The notes under the pieces were generated by a model, which ran no database searches, was not told where the DNA came from, and saw only the letters and a list, made by a program, of their open reading frames with translations. This document shows positions 1 through 9,065 of a stretch of 64,000 nt of DNA, in pieces. The stretch is from Yoonia litorea. GTDB lineage: Bacteria > Pseudomonadota > Alphaproteobacteria > Rhodobacterales > Rhodobacteraceae. How positions within the stretch are numbered: position 1 is the first letter of the stretch; every line of letters starts with the position of its first letter. Position numbers and translations under genes: made by a program. The DNA is taken from contig NZ_FOZM01000001.1 in assembly GCF_900114675.1 (NCBI RefSeq), positions 620,001 to 684,000 of the forward strand, written 5' to 3'.

Positions 1-1
1 T

Positions 2-2458
2 GCTATTGCTGCAATGGTACCTCAGGCGCAATTCATGCGGCGCGACCGTATGTCTGAATTATCCTACACAGGTTCGAAAAAGATAAGCCGGATGCCGTCT
101 CGCTCCGCAATTGTCGGGTTTTCGGTTGAAAATGTATATGCGATTGCCGAGCTCTTGCGCCGGACAAAAGGTGGTGCTGCCGTGGTCATGGGCGCGCTTT
201 CGCCGCGCACGCGCAATGCGCAGGTTGAAATGTATCAAAACGGCGATGTGGACTATCTCGTTGCGACGGACGCGATTGGCATGGGGCTCAACCTTGATAT
301 CAACCACGTTGCGTTCTCATCGCTGACGAAATTCGATGGGCGCCGGATGCGGCATCTCCAGCCTGAGGAATTGGGGCAGATTGCAGGCCGCGCCGGACGA
401 TATAAAGACAACGGAACATTCGGCGTCACTGGCGAAGCCCCACCGCTTGATGATGCATTGGCAGAAGCGATCTGTGAGCATCGCTTCCGGCCGGTGAAGA
501 AACTGCAGTGGCGTAATAGCGATCTGCGTTTTTCTTCGGTGAAGCGACTGATAGCGAGCCTTGAAGAAAAAACAGAAGATCAATGGCTCACCAGAGTGCG
601 AGAGAGCGATGATCTTGCTGCACTCAAGGCTCTTGCAGCCGATACCGAGGTCGCCGCACGCGCCACCGACGGGCCATCAATCAAACTGCTTTGGGACGTC
701 TGTCGGATACCAGATTTCAGAGGCATCAGCCGCGGTGAGCACGCTGGTTTGTTGACACATATCTATAACGACCTGCACCAGCTGGGCCATGTTTCGTCCA
801 ATTGGTTCGGGCTGCAAGTCAGGCGGATTGATCGCACCGATGGTGACATCGACACCCTCTCAAAGCGTCTGGCCTACATCCGTACGTGGACCTACGTCGC
901 CCAGCGTAAGGGGTGGTTGGTTGACGAATCTCGTTGGCGCGATGAAACCCGCGCGGTAGAAGATCGTTTATCTGATGCACTACACGGTGCATTAACGCAA
1001 AGATTTGTGGACCGGCGGACCAGTATCCTGCTCCGGCGGCTCAAACAGAAGGAGAGCCTTTTGGCCGACGTAAATGACAAGGGTGAAGTAACCGTCGAAG
1101 GTGAATTCGTTGGACGGTTGGAGGGGTTCCGCTTCCGGATGGACAAAGCTGGCAGCCCGGATGAGGCAAAGACCCTGCGACAGGCGTCGGTGAAAGCATT
1201 GGCCCCGCAGTTCAATTTGCTCGCTGACCGTTTCTACAATGCGCCCGATCCCGAAATCGACTTCACCGAACAGGGTGGTCTGATGTGGGGTGATGCGGCT
1301 GTCGGCAAATTGGTCGCCGGAAGCGACCCTTACAAGCCTGGCATAGAAGTGTTCGTCGATGATGAGGCAGGCGAAGACGTTGCCGCCAAGGTGCAAAGAC
1401 GCCTCCAACACTTCATTGATCGCAAGATCGCGGCTGGATTCGAGCCGTTGATGTCGCTCAAGAACGACGAAACACTGACCGGCGCGGCGAAGGGCTTTGC
1501 TTTTCGCATGGCTGAAGGTTTCGGAGTTATTCCGCGCGGCGAAGTAGCGGAAGAGGTCAAAGCCCTTGATCAGGACGCGCGCGGGGCGCTGCGCAAGCAT
1601 GGTGTGCGTTTTGGCCAATTCACGATCTTCATGCCACCACTGCTGAAGCCTGCGCCAACCCGTCTGCGTCTTGTTTTGTGGTCATTGTCTAAAGGTCTGT
1701 CCGAATTCCCCGAAAGCCCACCACCGGGGTTGGTGACCGTGCCGGCTGCGAAGGATGCGGTCATGGGCTACTATGCGATGGCAGGCTACCGTGCCGCCGG
1801 TGAACGCGCTATCCGCATCGACATGTTGGAAAGGCTTGCCGACATGCTGCGTGATCAGGACAGCCGTGGCGGGTTCGAAGCCTCCGCCGATATGCTGTCC
1901 ATTACGGGTATGACGTTGGAACAATTTGCCGATCTGATGGAGGGTCTTGGCTACAAGGCGGAAAGGAGCGAGCGCGAAAAGGTGAAATCTGTCACCCAAG
2001 TCGTGCCCGGCGCTGCCAGCCGCACAGATGATACTCCCGTCATGGATCATGATGCCGCCGCTGCTGGTGCGATTGTCGCCACAGACGAGACACCATCTGC
2101 TGATATCGTGGATGATGGGGTAGCTCCTGTCGCCGAAACAGAAGTGCTCACGGAAGAGCCAGGTGGAATTCCTGACGAGCTTGAAGACAAAGACGTCACT
2201 GCTGAGCCTGCTGATGCCGCCGTTTCTGAAACTGAAATGGAGGTTTTTTATACCTTCACTTGGGGCGGACGCGGACAGAAGCAGAACCGTCCCCAAGGGG
2301 GCAAGCCTGCACGCGGTAAGGGCAAGCCCAAGGGCAAAGGGCGGTCCCAAGGCGATCGTAGCAAGCCGCAGAGCTTCTCGGCCAAACCAAAGCGCGAAAA
2401 GGCAATTGATCCGGATAATCCTTTCGCTGCGGCGCTGGCCGGGTTCAAAAAGGATTGA
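2..2458 (+). CDS. SUV3/MgpS-like RNA helicase, C-terminal part (5' end outside window)
   Basis: The reading frame is open to the left edge, so the true start and the Walker A and B motifs lie outside the window. What is visible begins in the helicase C-terminal domain. Motif V is seen as VATDAIGMGLNLDI (about residues 83-96 from the ATG at 14) and motif VI as QIAGRAGRY (about 123-131), the pattern of Ski2/SUV3-type RNA helicases. A long helical region follows, and then a basic tail rich in Lys, Gly and Gln (about residues 750-800) that probably binds RNA. The role in RNA unwinding or turnover is inferred from family. The stop overlaps the TTG start of the S4-domain gene by 4 bp, so the two are probably co-translated. 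Confidence 0.85.
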   Translation, partial: AIAAMVPQAQFMRRDRMSELSYTGSKKISRMPSRSAIVGFSVENVYAIAELLRRTKGGAAVVMGALSPRTRNAQVEMYQNGDVDYLVATDAIGMGLNLDINHVAFSSLTKFDGRRMRHLQPEELGQIAGRAGRYKDNGTFGVTGEAPPLDDALAEAICEHRFRPVKKLQWRNSDLRFSSVKRLIASLEEKTEDQWLTRVRESDDLAALKALAADTEVAARATDGPSIKLLWDVCRIPDFRGISRGEHAGLLTHIYNDLHQLGHVSSNWFGLQVRRIDRTDGDIDTLSKRLAYIRTWTYVAQRKGWLVDESRWRDETRAVEDRLSDALHGALTQRFVDRRTSILLRRLKQKESLLADVNDKGEVTVEGEFVGRLEGFRFRMDKAGSPDEAKTLRQASVKALAPQFNLLADRFYNAPDPEIDFTEQGGLMWGDAAVGKLVAGSDPYKPGIEVFVDDEAGEDVAAKVQRRLQHFIDRKIAAGFEPLMSLKNDETLTGAAKGFAFRMAEGFGVIPRGEVAEEVKALDQDARGALRKHGVRFGQFTIFMPPLLKPAPTRLRLVLWSLSKGLSEFPESPPPGLVTVPAAKDAVMGYYAMAGYRAAGERAIRIDMLERLADMLRDQDSRGGFEASADMLSITGMTLEQFADLMEGLGYKAERSEREKVKSVTQVVPGAASRTDDTPVMDHDAAAAGAIVATDETPSADIVDDGVAPVAETEVLTEEPGGIPDELEDKDVTAEPADAAVSETEMEVFYTFTWGGRGQKQNRPQGGKPARGKGKPKGKGRSQGDRSKPQSFSAKPKREKAIDPDNPFAAALAGFKKD

Positions 2459-2841
2459 CCGAAGCTCGTCCGACAATCCGTCTGGACAAATGGCTGTGGC
2501 AGGCGCGCTTCTTCAAGTCGCGCAGCCTTGCCGCTGGGGTTGTGACCGCCGGCAAAGTGCGTGTCGACAGCCAACCTGTGAGCAAGCCTTCAAGGACAGT
2601 AGGGCCGGGCGACGTTCTGACCTTCATTCAAGCAGAGCGCACGCGGGTGGTGCGTATCCTCGCTTGTGGTGAGCGTAGAGGCCCTGCGCCCGAGGCGCAG
2701 GCGCTCTACGAAGATATGTCGCCGGAAGTTGTCAAACGTCCTTACAACCCTGGCGGTGACCGTAAGGGTCGGCCAACTAAGAAGGACAGGCGTGATATCA
2801 TGGCACACCGGGTGCAAGATGCACCATTCGACCTTGAATGA
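2455..2841 (+). CDS. S4-domain RNA-binding protein (Hsp15/HslR-like)
   Basis: This 128-residue protein opens with an S4 RNA-binding fold (IRLDKWLWQARFFKSRSLA, about residues 8-26; GKVRVDSQPV, about 33-42), the pattern of Hsp15/HslR, which binds stalled 50S subunits carrying nascent chains. The start is TTG, nested in the TGA of the helicase gene. The C-terminal half is basic (KGRPTKKDRRD), suiting rRNA binding. The pairing with an RNA helicase points to RNA or ribosome quality control. Family is clear, but the exact role is inferred. Confidence 0.85.
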   Translation: MTEARPTIRLDKWLWQARFFKSRSLAAGVVTAGKVRVDSQPVSKPSRTVGPGDVLTFIQAERTRVVRILACGERRGPAPEAQALYEDMSPEVVKRPYNPGGDRKGRPTKKDRRDIMAHRVQDAPFDLE

Positions 2842-2888
2842 CGCGGTCTCCTGATCTAGCTAGGCGCTGCTAGAGAACGGATGACCCC

Positions 2889-3224
2889 ATGACTTACATC
2901 GTCAATGACAATTGTATCGCCTGCAAATACACCGACTGCGTTGAGGTTTGCCCAGTAGATTGCTTCTACGAAGGGGAGAACATGCTGGTGATTCATCCTG
3001 ACGAATGCATCGATTGTGGTGTCTGCGAACCAGAATGCCCCGCAGACGCGATCCGACCCGATACTGAACCAGACATGGAAAAGTGGGTCGAGTTCAATCG
3101 CAAGTACTCTGAGATGTGGCCGGTCATCATCACTAAGAAAGACCCTCTGCCGAATGCTGACGAAATGGACGGCAAAGAAGGTAAGATGGAGCTCTTTTCC
3201 GAAGCCCCAGGTGAGGGTGGCTGA
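2889..3224 (+). CDS. fdxA: 7Fe/8Fe ferredoxin FdxA
   Basis: This 111-residue soluble ferredoxin carries the FdxA arrangement. The first cluster motif is [17 protein letters not shown] (residues about 9-25) with CPVD, and the second is [12 protein letters not shown] (about 38-49). The extended C-terminal tail ([14 protein letters not shown]) is typical of alphaproteobacterial FdxA. It should carry one 3Fe-4S and one 4Fe-4S cluster and act as a low-potential electron carrier. The ATG at 2889 follows a weak purine stretch. It stands between the S4 gene and carD, a common neighbourhood in Rhodobacteraceae, and is probably its own unit or the end of the helicase operon. Confidence 0.93.
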   Translation: MTYIVNDNCIACKYTDCVEVCPVDCFYEGENMLVIHPDECIDCGVCEPECPADAIRPDTEPDMEKWVEFNRKYSEMWPVIITKKDPLPNADEMDGKEGKMELFSEAPGEGG

Positions 3225-3308
3225 TTCGGGCTTCGGCTGCTGCTAAGCCCTTTTGCAGAATAGGTTTTTTGATGCTGCGTTGCGGCGCTTCCTTGGGGCG
3301 TGATTTTG

Positions 3309-3317
3309 TGGTATACT
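3309..3317 (+). promoter_or_regulatory. Extended -10 promoter candidate upstream of carD
   Basis: TGGTATACT matches an extended -10 (TGnTATAAT-like). No convincing -35 hexamer is seen at the usual distance. Transcription would start near 3324 and run straight into the hairpin at 3365-3395, before the carD start. Confidence 0.4.
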
Positions 3318-3364
3318 CTGGGACAATGCTGCGAACACTTTAATCGATCAAAGCACTGAATTCC

Positions 3365-3395
3365 CCGACGGTGGCACTGCCTCCGCCGGTTTTTT
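3365..3395 (+). terminator. Rho-independent terminator-like hairpin in the carD leader
   Basis: Arms CCGACGGTGG (3365-3374) and CCTCCGCCGG (3380-3389) pair with two mismatches around a 5-nt loop, followed by six T. It could end fdxA transcripts, or end a short (about 70 nt) RNA made from the extended -10 element at 3309. It lies only 35 nt before the carD start codon. Confidence 0.5.
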
Positions 3396-3429
3396 GTTGT
3401 CCCTGAGGGGGCGCCGCGAAAGGATGATT

Positions 3430-3936
3430 ATGAGCAAGAAGAAATACGCTTTCAGCCCGAATGACTTCGTCGTTTATCCCGCCCATGGTGTCGGCAAAAT
3501 TGTTTCTATCGAAACGCAAGAAGTCGCCGGTTTTGAACTGGAGCTTTTCGTGATTGCCTTCGAGAAAGACAAGATGACGCTGCGGGTGCCGACCGACAAA
3601 GCCACTGATGTTGGTATGCGTGCTTTGGCAACACCTGATATCGTCAGCCACGCTATGAAGACACTGCGTGGCAAGGCGAAGGTCAAAAAGGCGATGTGGT
3701 CGCGTCGCGCTCAAGAATACGAGCAGAAGATCAACTCCGGCGATTTGATTGCGATTGCCGAGGTTGTCCGCGACCTGCACCGTCTCGATGATCAACGCGA
3801 ACAGAGCTATTCCGAGCGTCAGCTTTATGAAGCAGCATTGGAACGGCTGACCCGTGAGATTGCGGCAGTTGCTGGCAATGATGAAAACGCAGCAGCAGCA
3901 GAAATCGACTCGGTGTTGATGAGCCGCGCTGCCTGA
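3430..3936 (+). CDS. carD: CarD-family RNA polymerase-binding regulator
   Basis: About 168 residues. The N-terminal RNA-polymerase-interacting Tudor-like domain (FSPNDFVVYPAHGVGKI, residues about 6-22; GFELELFVIAF) and the helical C-terminal DNA-binding part (MWSRRAQEYEQKINSGDLIAIAEVVRDL region) match CarD/CdnL. These proteins stabilise open complexes at promoters, notably of rRNA and housekeeping genes. The ATG at 3430 is preferred over 3424 because AGG at 3421-3423 then sits 6 nt upstream. Its leader contains a promoter-like element and a terminator-like hairpin, suggesting regulation before the coding region. A strong terminator follows the gene. Confidence 0.92.
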   Translation: MSKKKYAFSPNDFVVYPAHGVGKIVSIETQEVAGFELELFVIAFEKDKMTLRVPTDKATDVGMRALATPDIVSHAMKTLRGKAKVKKAMWSRRAQEYEQKINSGDLIAIAEVVRDLHRLDDQREQSYSERQLYEAALERLTREIAAVAGNDENAAAAEIDSVLMSRAA

Positions 3937-3965
3937 TTGACTGCGTCAAAACGCGTTAACGGAAA

Positions 3966-3989
3966 GCCGCACCAAATGGTGCGGCTTTT
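3966..3989 (+). terminator. Rho-independent terminator after carD
   Basis: Perfect 8-bp stem GCCGCACC/GGTGCGGC (3966-3973, 3978-3985) with a 4-nt loop, followed by TTTTGCTTTT. It ends carD transcription, and on the other strand it faces the 3' end of purD. Confidence 0.85.
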
Positions 3990-4031
3990 GCTTTTGGTCG
4001 GTTTCAGAAGTGAAGGGGTGCGCGCAAGCGG

Positions 4032-5294
4032 CTAAAGCGCCCGCCAGCCGATGTCGGAACGATAAAAGCCCTCGGGCCAATCGACTGTCTGTGCCATCGC
4101 GTAAGCCTTTTCGTGCGCTTCGGCCAAACTCGTTCCGCGTCCCGTAACATTCAGCACCCGCCCGCCCGACGCTGTAATCGCATCGCCTGATTTCGCAGTT
4201 CCGGCATGAAAAACCATGTGGAAGCTGTCTTCAGGCAAGCTGTCGAGACCTTTGATTACAGTCCCTTTTTCATAGCTGCCCGGATATCCTTTGGCGGCCA
4301 TGACAACTGTAAGTGCATGATCGTCGGCCCAGTTGACCTGCACTTCATTTAGCCGACCCTCGGCACATGCTTGTAGCAGATCCAGCACCTGCCCACCCAG
4401 TCGCATCATCAAGCACTGACATTCCGGATCGCCAAAGCGGACGTTGTATTCGACAAGCCGTGGTTGGCCATTCTTGATCATCAACCCGCAAAAGAGCACG
4501 CCTTGAAACGGGGTTCCTCGTTTCCGCATCTCATCCATCGTCGGATGAATGATTTCGTCGAGCGCCTTGTGTGTCACGTCTTCCGTCATCACAGGCGCAG
4601 GAGAGTATGCGCCCATGCCGCCTGTATTTGGGCCCGTATCCCCATCAAATGCGCGTTTGTGATCCTGTGCGGTGCCAACCGGCAGAACCGTTTCGCCGTC
4701 GCAAAGCACGAAGAAGGATGCCTCTTCTCCGTCCATGAATTCTTCGATGACGACTTCCGCGCCAGCGTCACCAAAGCTGCCGTCGAACATGTCATCAATG
4801 GCAGCAAGCGCCTCGTCTTCGGTCATTGCAACGATCACACCTTTGCCTGCTGCAAGCCCGTCAGCTTTGACAACGATCGGTGCGCCTTGCGCCTTGATAT
4901 AGTCTTTGGCGGCACTGGCGTCGGTAAAGTGCGCGTAGGCCGCAGTCGGTGCGTTGGCAGCATCACAAATGGATTTGGTGAATGACTTTGACGCCTCAAG
5001 TCGTGCAGCGGCGGCACTGGGTCCGAACACTGATAATCCTGCGTCTCTCAGACGGTCGGCGACCCCTGCGGCAAGGGGAGCTTCTGGACCGACAATAACG
5101 AAATCAATCGCGTTTTCTTCGGCAAAGCTTGCGACGGCATCTCCGTCCAAAATGTTCACGTCAGCACAGTCCGCGATATCCGCGATACCGGCATTACCGG
5201 GCGCGACGATCAAACGGTCGCATTTCGGGTTCTGCTTCACTGCCCATGCAAGGCTATGTTCGCGTCCGCCGCTGCCCAAAATCAGGATATTCAT
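4032..5294 (-). CDS. purD: Phosphoribosylamine-glycine ligase (GAR synthetase)
   Basis: About 420 residues, the usual PurD length. It begins MNILILGSGGREHSLAWAVK, the N-terminal dinucleotide-like fold of PurD. The ATP-grasp region has VVKADGLAAGKGVIVA (about 135-150), an acidic metal site near FGDPECQ (about 285-291), and the C-terminal domain with GRVLNVTGRG. It catalyses the ATP-dependent joining of glycine to phosphoribosylamine in purine synthesis in the cytosol. The frame stays open far upstream of the chosen ATG at 5294, but that extension has no PurD similarity and overlaps the divergent gene. It is transcribed divergently from the membrane protein at 5429. Confidence 0.96.
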   Translation of the reverse strand: MNILILGSGGREHSLAWAVKQNPKCDRLIVAPGNAGIADIADCADVNILDGDAVASFAEENAIDFVIVGPEAPLAAGVADRLRDAGLSVFGPSAAAARLEASKSFTKSICDAANAPTAAYAHFTDASAAKDYIKAQGAPIVVKADGLAAGKGVIVAMTEDEALAAIDDMFDGSFGDAGAEVVIEEFMDGEEASFFVLCDGETVLPVGTAQDHKRAFDGDTGPNTGGMGAYSPAPVMTEDVTHKALDEIIHPTMDEMRKRGTPFQGVLFCGLMIKNGQPRLVEYNVRFGDPECQCLMMRLGGQVLDLLQACAEGRLNEVQVNWADDHALTVVMAAKGYPGSYEKGTVIKGLDSLPEDSFHMVFHAGTAKSGDAITASGGRVLNVTGRGTSLAEAHEKAYAMAQTVDWPEGFYRSDIGWRAL

Positions 5295-5428
5295 AGCTGC
5301 CCCCGGTCGTTTGCTTTGTCGCGGTTCTAAGCGGCGATCCTGTGGACCACAAGGCGCTATGGGCTTGGCGCAGTCCTGCCCATGCAGTAGGCTCGGATTG
5401 AGGATGAGAACAGTCAAAGAGTAAGGCG

Positions 5429-6028
5429 ATGAAGCCGACGAAATCCGACCGACGGCTGTGGCACAGGCTGGAGGGGTACAGCTTTCATGAAAGACCATTG
5501 ACCCGATCTTTGGTTGACCGCCTCGTCGAAGAGACCGGGCATTCTGTCGATGTTTGCTATACTTTGGTCGAAGAATATCGCCGCTATATGTATCTTGCAG
5601 GCAGTTCATCTGAGCCGCTGTCACCCTCTCCAATTGTCGATCTGGTGTGGCGTATGCATGCCGAAGACAAGAAGGCGTATTACGACGATTTTTGCCCCAG
5701 AATCCTGGGCAGAACCCTGTATCGCCCAGAAGGTGAGGCAGCTCCTTTGCCGCTTCAGGATGATCCTGACTATGTGCGGACACTTGAATACTACGCGCAG
5801 GAATTCGGGCGACCACAGGTGCAGTATTGGCCTGACCCAGATTATACGCTTGAGCGATTGTCTCACTTTGTCTTCTGGATGATCGCCTTCGCAGCCTTTG
5901 TACTTGCGGCGGTATTCAGTTCGTTAATCTTTGCCGCCTTTGGGTTTGCAGTGGTGCTTTCTATCTTGTTCTTGCGGTGGAAGCTCTCTTCGTTGCCACT
6001 CAGCAACCAGTCATTCGAAGGAAAGTAA
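5429..6028 (+). CDS. GRDP-like (DUF1399-type) domain protein with C-terminal membrane segments
   Basis: 199 residues. Residues about 62-92 (SPIVDLVWRMHAEDKKAYYDDF, given here as SPIVDLVWRMHAEDK then AYYDDF) resemble the 'vDLvWH.H...Y..dc....g' core of glycine-rich-domain-like proteins, and LGRTLYR follows. The end is hydrophobic (about 148-185), probably two helices, so the domain would face the cytosol tethered to the membrane. Function is unknown. The stop lies 2 nt before the TTG start of xseA, so the two are probably co-transcribed. Assignment rests on one motif recognised by eye. Confidence 0.6.
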   Translation: MKPTKSDRRLWHRLEGYSFHERPLTRSLVDRLVEETGHSVDVCYTLVEEYRRYMYLAGSSSEPLSPSPIVDLVWRMHAEDKKAYYDDFCPRILGRTLYRPEGEAAPLPLQDDPDYVRTLEYYAQEFGRPQVQYWPDPDYTLERLSHFVFWMIAFAAFVLAAVFSSLIFAAFGFAVVLSILFLRWKLSSLPLSNQSFEGK

Positions 6029-6030
6029 GC

Positions 6031-7530
6031 TTGGACCTTTTTGATGATCCCGCGGCGGACAACACGCCTGAATTCTCGGTCTCTGAGATTTCTGGTGCCG
6101 TCAAAAAGGCCATAGAGGGTGGTTTTGGTCATGTCCGTGTGAGGGGCGAGGTGGGGCGTGTGTCTTTGCCCCGCTCTGGTCATGTCTATCTGGACCTCAA
6201 GGACGATCGGTCGGTCTTGGCCGGGGTGATCTGGAAGGGCCGCGCACAGGCGTTGGCGCACCCTCCCGAAGAAGGGATGGAGGTGATCGCTACAGGCAAG
6301 CTGACCACCTTCCCCGGGCAGTCGAAGTACCAGATGGTGATCGAGGATATCGCGCCGGCGGGTGCCGGTGCCCTGATGGCGATGCTGGAAAAGCGCAAGG
6401 CGCAGCTTGCCGCTGAAGGTTTGTTTGCCGCAGAACGCAAAAAACCGTTGCCGTTCCTGCCGGAGATCATTGGCGTCGTGACGTCACCATCCGGTGCGGT
6501 CATCCGAGATATTTTGCACCGCTTGCGCGACCGCTTTCCGCGAAAGGTCTTGGTCTGGCCGGTTGCAGTGCAAGGCGCGAAGTGTGCGCCTGAGGTAGCA
6601 GCCGCGATCGAGGGCTTCAATCGCCTCACACCTGGTGGGGCACTGCCACGCCCCGATTTGCTGATCGTGGCACGCGGCGGCGGATCATTGGAGGATCTGT
6701 GGGGGTTCAACGAAGAAATAGTGGCACGTGCGGCCGCCGCATCGGATATCCCGCTGATCTCGGCGGTGGGCCACGAGACTGACACGACACTCATTGATTT
6801 TGTTTCAGATGTTCGTGCCCCGACACCCACGGCGGCAGCCGAACTCGCAGTGCCGGTCAGAATGGAACTTTTGGCATGGACGGATCAGCAAGGTGCCCGA
6901 TTAAGCCGCGCACTGACAGCAGGGATCACGCAACGCCAGCAGCGGTTACGGGATCTGGGGCGGGCCTTGCCGCAGGTTGAAAGCCTTGTCGAAGGACCAC
7001 GCCAGCGTCTCGATTATCTGGCTGAACGCCTGCCTGCCGCCTTGCGGAGCGCCGCAGCCAAGAAGCGTTTGCAGATGTCGGAGGCGGCTTTGCGGCCCGC
7101 GATCTTGACGCGGCGGCTGGCCGAAGACCGGCGCAGGCTGGATGCTCTTTCGCAACGACTCGTTCCGGCGCTGGAGCGACGCACAACAGATGCCCGTCGA
7201 AATCTCACTCAATCTGCGCGAGGATTACGGACGGAGACGCTGGCGACGCGTCTCGAGCGTCAGTCTGAACGAATGAATGTCGTATTGCAGCGGCTTTCTG
7301 ATCGCGCGAGCCGTCAGCAAAGCGAACGTCGCGCGCGGCTGGATGCGCTTGAACGTCTGCGTGAGACTTTGGGCTACGTCGAAACTCTTAAGCGCGGTTA
7401 TGCGGTTGTCCGCGGCGATGGTGCCGTGGTGACGGGCAAGGCAGAGGCGGCGCAAGCAAAGTCACTGGAGATTGAGTTTGCCGATGGCCGGTTGGCGCTT
7501 GACCGGGACCCTCAGGGCAAATTGTTCTAA
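6031..7530 (+). CDS. xseA: Exodeoxyribonuclease VII large subunit
   Basis: About 499 residues. It opens with the N-terminal OB fold (FSVSEISGAVKKAIE, HVRVRGEVGRV, SGHVYLDLKDD) that binds single-stranded DNA. The catalytic domain follows with VVTSPSGAVIRDI, LIVARGGGSLEDLW and SAVGHETDTTLIDFVSD, and then a long coiled coil rich in Arg. With XseB it degrades single-stranded DNA in both directions. The TTG at 6031 is chosen because AAGGAAAG lies just upstream and the product then starts LDLFDDP, as in relatives. The 3' end overlaps the convergent gene at 7527 by 4 bp. Confidence 0.95.
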   Translation: MDLFDDPAADNTPEFSVSEISGAVKKAIEGGFGHVRVRGEVGRVSLPRSGHVYLDLKDDRSVLAGVIWKGRAQALAHPPEEGMEVIATGKLTTFPGQSKYQMVIEDIAPAGAGALMAMLEKRKAQLAAEGLFAAERKKPLPFLPEIIGVVTSPSGAVIRDILHRLRDRFPRKVLVWPVAVQGAKCAPEVAAAIEGFNRLTPGGALPRPDLLIVARGGGSLEDLWGFNEEIVARAAAASDIPLISAVGHETDTTLIDFVSDVRAPTPTAAAELAVPVRMELLAWTDQQGARLSRALTAGITQRQQRLRDLGRALPQVESLVEGPRQRLDYLAERLPAALRSAAAKKRLQMSEAALRPAILTRRLAEDRRRLDALSQRLVPALERRTTDARRNLTQSARGLRTETLATRLERQSERMNVVLQRLSDRASRQQSERRARLDALERLRETLGYVETLKRGYAVVRGDGAVVTGKAEAAQAKSLEIEFADGRLALDRDPQGKLF

Positions 7531-7913
7531 GACGAAAGATCGTTGCAGATCAGCGGATCGTCCCGTTCGGGCAACTCGTAAATGACAGTTGTATTCGGAC
7601 GCGTCGTGAATTCACCACGCATTCCATGAGGCGTGTCGAAGATCGCCCAGCATTTGTGCTCGGGGTCGCCATCGTACCGAAAACAGATATCGCCTTTGCT
7701 TTCAAACCAGACGCCGTAGGCGCACTGGCCGTTGAATGTAGACCATATCACACGGCGGCCCGGCAGGTAGCGCTCGACACCGAAGAGTTCGATGAAGTCG
7801 GTGCGAAAGGTAATCGTCCAGTCCGTGACGTATTTTTCAAACTCTTGGGCGCTCATGCGGTCGTCAGCGGCGACAGGACCGGCAAGTGTCAATAGTATCA
7901 GAAGCTTACGCAT
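7527..7913 (-). CDS. Small exported protein of unknown function
   Basis: 128 residues starting at the ATG at 7913, which has AGGTGGAG just upstream. An N-terminal signal peptide (MRKLLILLTLAGPVAA, cut probably after AA) precedes a mature domain with three cysteines (QCAYGVWF, ICFRYDGD, KCWAIFDTP) and a fourth near the end (PLICND), so two periplasmic disulfides are likely. I recognise no named domain. The start overlaps the end of the AlkB-like gene by 8 bp, so the two form an operon. Confidence 0.75.
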   Translation of the reverse strand: MRKLLILLTLAGPVAADDRMSAQEFEKYVTDWTITFRTDFIELFGVERYLPGRRVIWSTFNGQCAYGVWFESKGDICFRYDGDPEHKCWAIFDTPHGMRGEFTTRPNTTVIYELPERDDPLICNDLSS

Positions 7914-8922
7914 CTCTCCACCTTGCAACACGTGGGTCCATGATTCTGCGCCAGAGCGGTGGCACCAGCGCGATACTTGCCATCAGGGGGAGTGGACGTG
8001 GCAACATCGGTGCGTCTACGGGGATGCTGAGTTCTGGGTAGGGCCGGGCAGGGTGCGCGTGGTGGTCCGAGTGGCGTGTCGCGTTGAGCATCAGCGCGGA
8101 CGAGAACCAATGCGGGCTGTTCCAGCTATGGCGGGCTGAGACTGGCTCGGGTTTGCCGTTCGCGTCCGTCTTGCGGGTCAGCCCGTAGTGCTGGACATAA
8201 TCGGACATCAGCAGTTGCGACTGTGCATAGGCACAAAGTCCGACGTAGGCGATCAGTGCCTCTATGCCGCCGAGTGCCAGCGCGGCTGCCATGCAAACCA
8301 CAGCGCCACCGACATAGAGGACATAGGGATTGCGCCAAACTGGGCGGCCGATACGGGCCAGCCGTGCTTTCTCGGCCCGATAGCCTTCGCGGAATGATCC
8401 GGTCCATGCCCTGATGATATACCGGTAAAGACTTTCCCCTTTGCGGGAGGTGTTGGGATCGTGCTTGGTGCCAACGTAACGGTGATGGACCAGCACATGT
8501 GCAGAGGTGTGATGCCCGAACAACATTGTGGTGTAGGCAAGCATGCCGAGCCGGTGCAGCGTCCTGCTGCCCCGATGGATCAGTTCGTGCGCGTTGGCGT
8601 TGCTGACTTGCCCCAGCCAAAGACCTGTCGCAAAGAAAAGTCCCGCTTTTGCCAGCGGGCCCAGGTGATCGCCGGTCAGCGCCCACACCGAAAGTGGAAT
8701 GATAGCAAATTGGGCCAGTGCAATCACGACAGACAAGATGTCGTCACCATCGCTTTCGCCCGCGGCGCTTTCATGCGTGATCAGCCGATCCAGCAAACTG
8801 GTCATTGCCGTCAGATAAACGACCGCAGCCACGACCCATCCGCCACCCCACACTGCGCCGGCCGCGATCATGATCGCAGGAGCCAGTGTTGCAGCGCTGA
8901 AAAGCAGGATCGGTTTCTTCAT
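7906..8922 (-). CDS. AlkB-type membrane di-iron alkane hydroxylase/fatty acid desaturase family
   Basis: About 338 residues with several transmembrane helices. The histidine boxes of the integral-membrane di-iron family are visible: NAHELIHR (about 109-116), HHTSAHVLVHHRYVGTKHD (about 136-154) and NATRHSDHHAHP (about 273-284), the last matching the NxQRHSDHHA box of AlkB. It should oxidise an alkyl or related hydrophobic substrate with O2. Its electron donor (rubredoxin) is not in the window, so the exact substrate is open. The ATG at 8922 gives a normal AlkB N-terminus. The open frame further upstream is a shadow. Confidence 0.85.
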   Translation of the reverse strand: MKKPILLFSAATLAPAIMIAAGAVWGGGWVVAAVVYLTAMTSLLDRLITHESAAGESDGDDILSVVIALAQFAIIPLSVWALTGDHLGPLAKAGLFFATGLWLGQVSNANAHELIHRGSRTLHRLGMLAYTTMLFGHHTSAHVLVHHRYVGTKHDPNTSRKGESLYRYIIRAWTGSFREGYRAEKARLARIGRPVWRNPYVLYVGGAVVCMAAALALGGIEALIAYVGLCAYAQSQLLMSDYVQHYGLTRKTDANGKPEPVSARHSWNSPHWFSSALMLNATRHSDHHAHPARPYPELSIPVDAPMLPRPLPLMASIALVPPLWRRIMDPRVARWRDA

Positions 8923-9065
8923 GTTTCGGATAGTTACCACGCGTTTCCGCGAAGTAGAGTACAAATCGCAGTGATGCGCGTATTGGTCACTTTTGGTGTC
9001 GCTTTTGCGTGGTTTGGACAGACGTCGCGCAGTATTTTGGCGGCAATCAGGGCGAGGGATCAGCA

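Noticed and set aside
1682..2476. A 264-codon open frame on the minus strand under the helicase gene
   Set aside because: It is antisense to the helicase frame, has no domain or ribosome site and mirrors the codon bias of the plus strand.
3365..3395. Hairpin with CCTCC considered as a member of the alphaproteobacterial 'cuckoo' small RNAs
   Set aside because: Only one hairpin is present and the exposed CCTCC is in the stem, not a loop; no repeated copies occur nearby.
5295..5816. Long N-terminal extension of the purD frame
   Set aside because: PurD similarity starts exactly at the ATG at 5294; the extension overlaps a divergent gene and has no similarity. The same reasoning rejects the extensions of the AlkB-like, accC and metallo-beta-lactamase frames.
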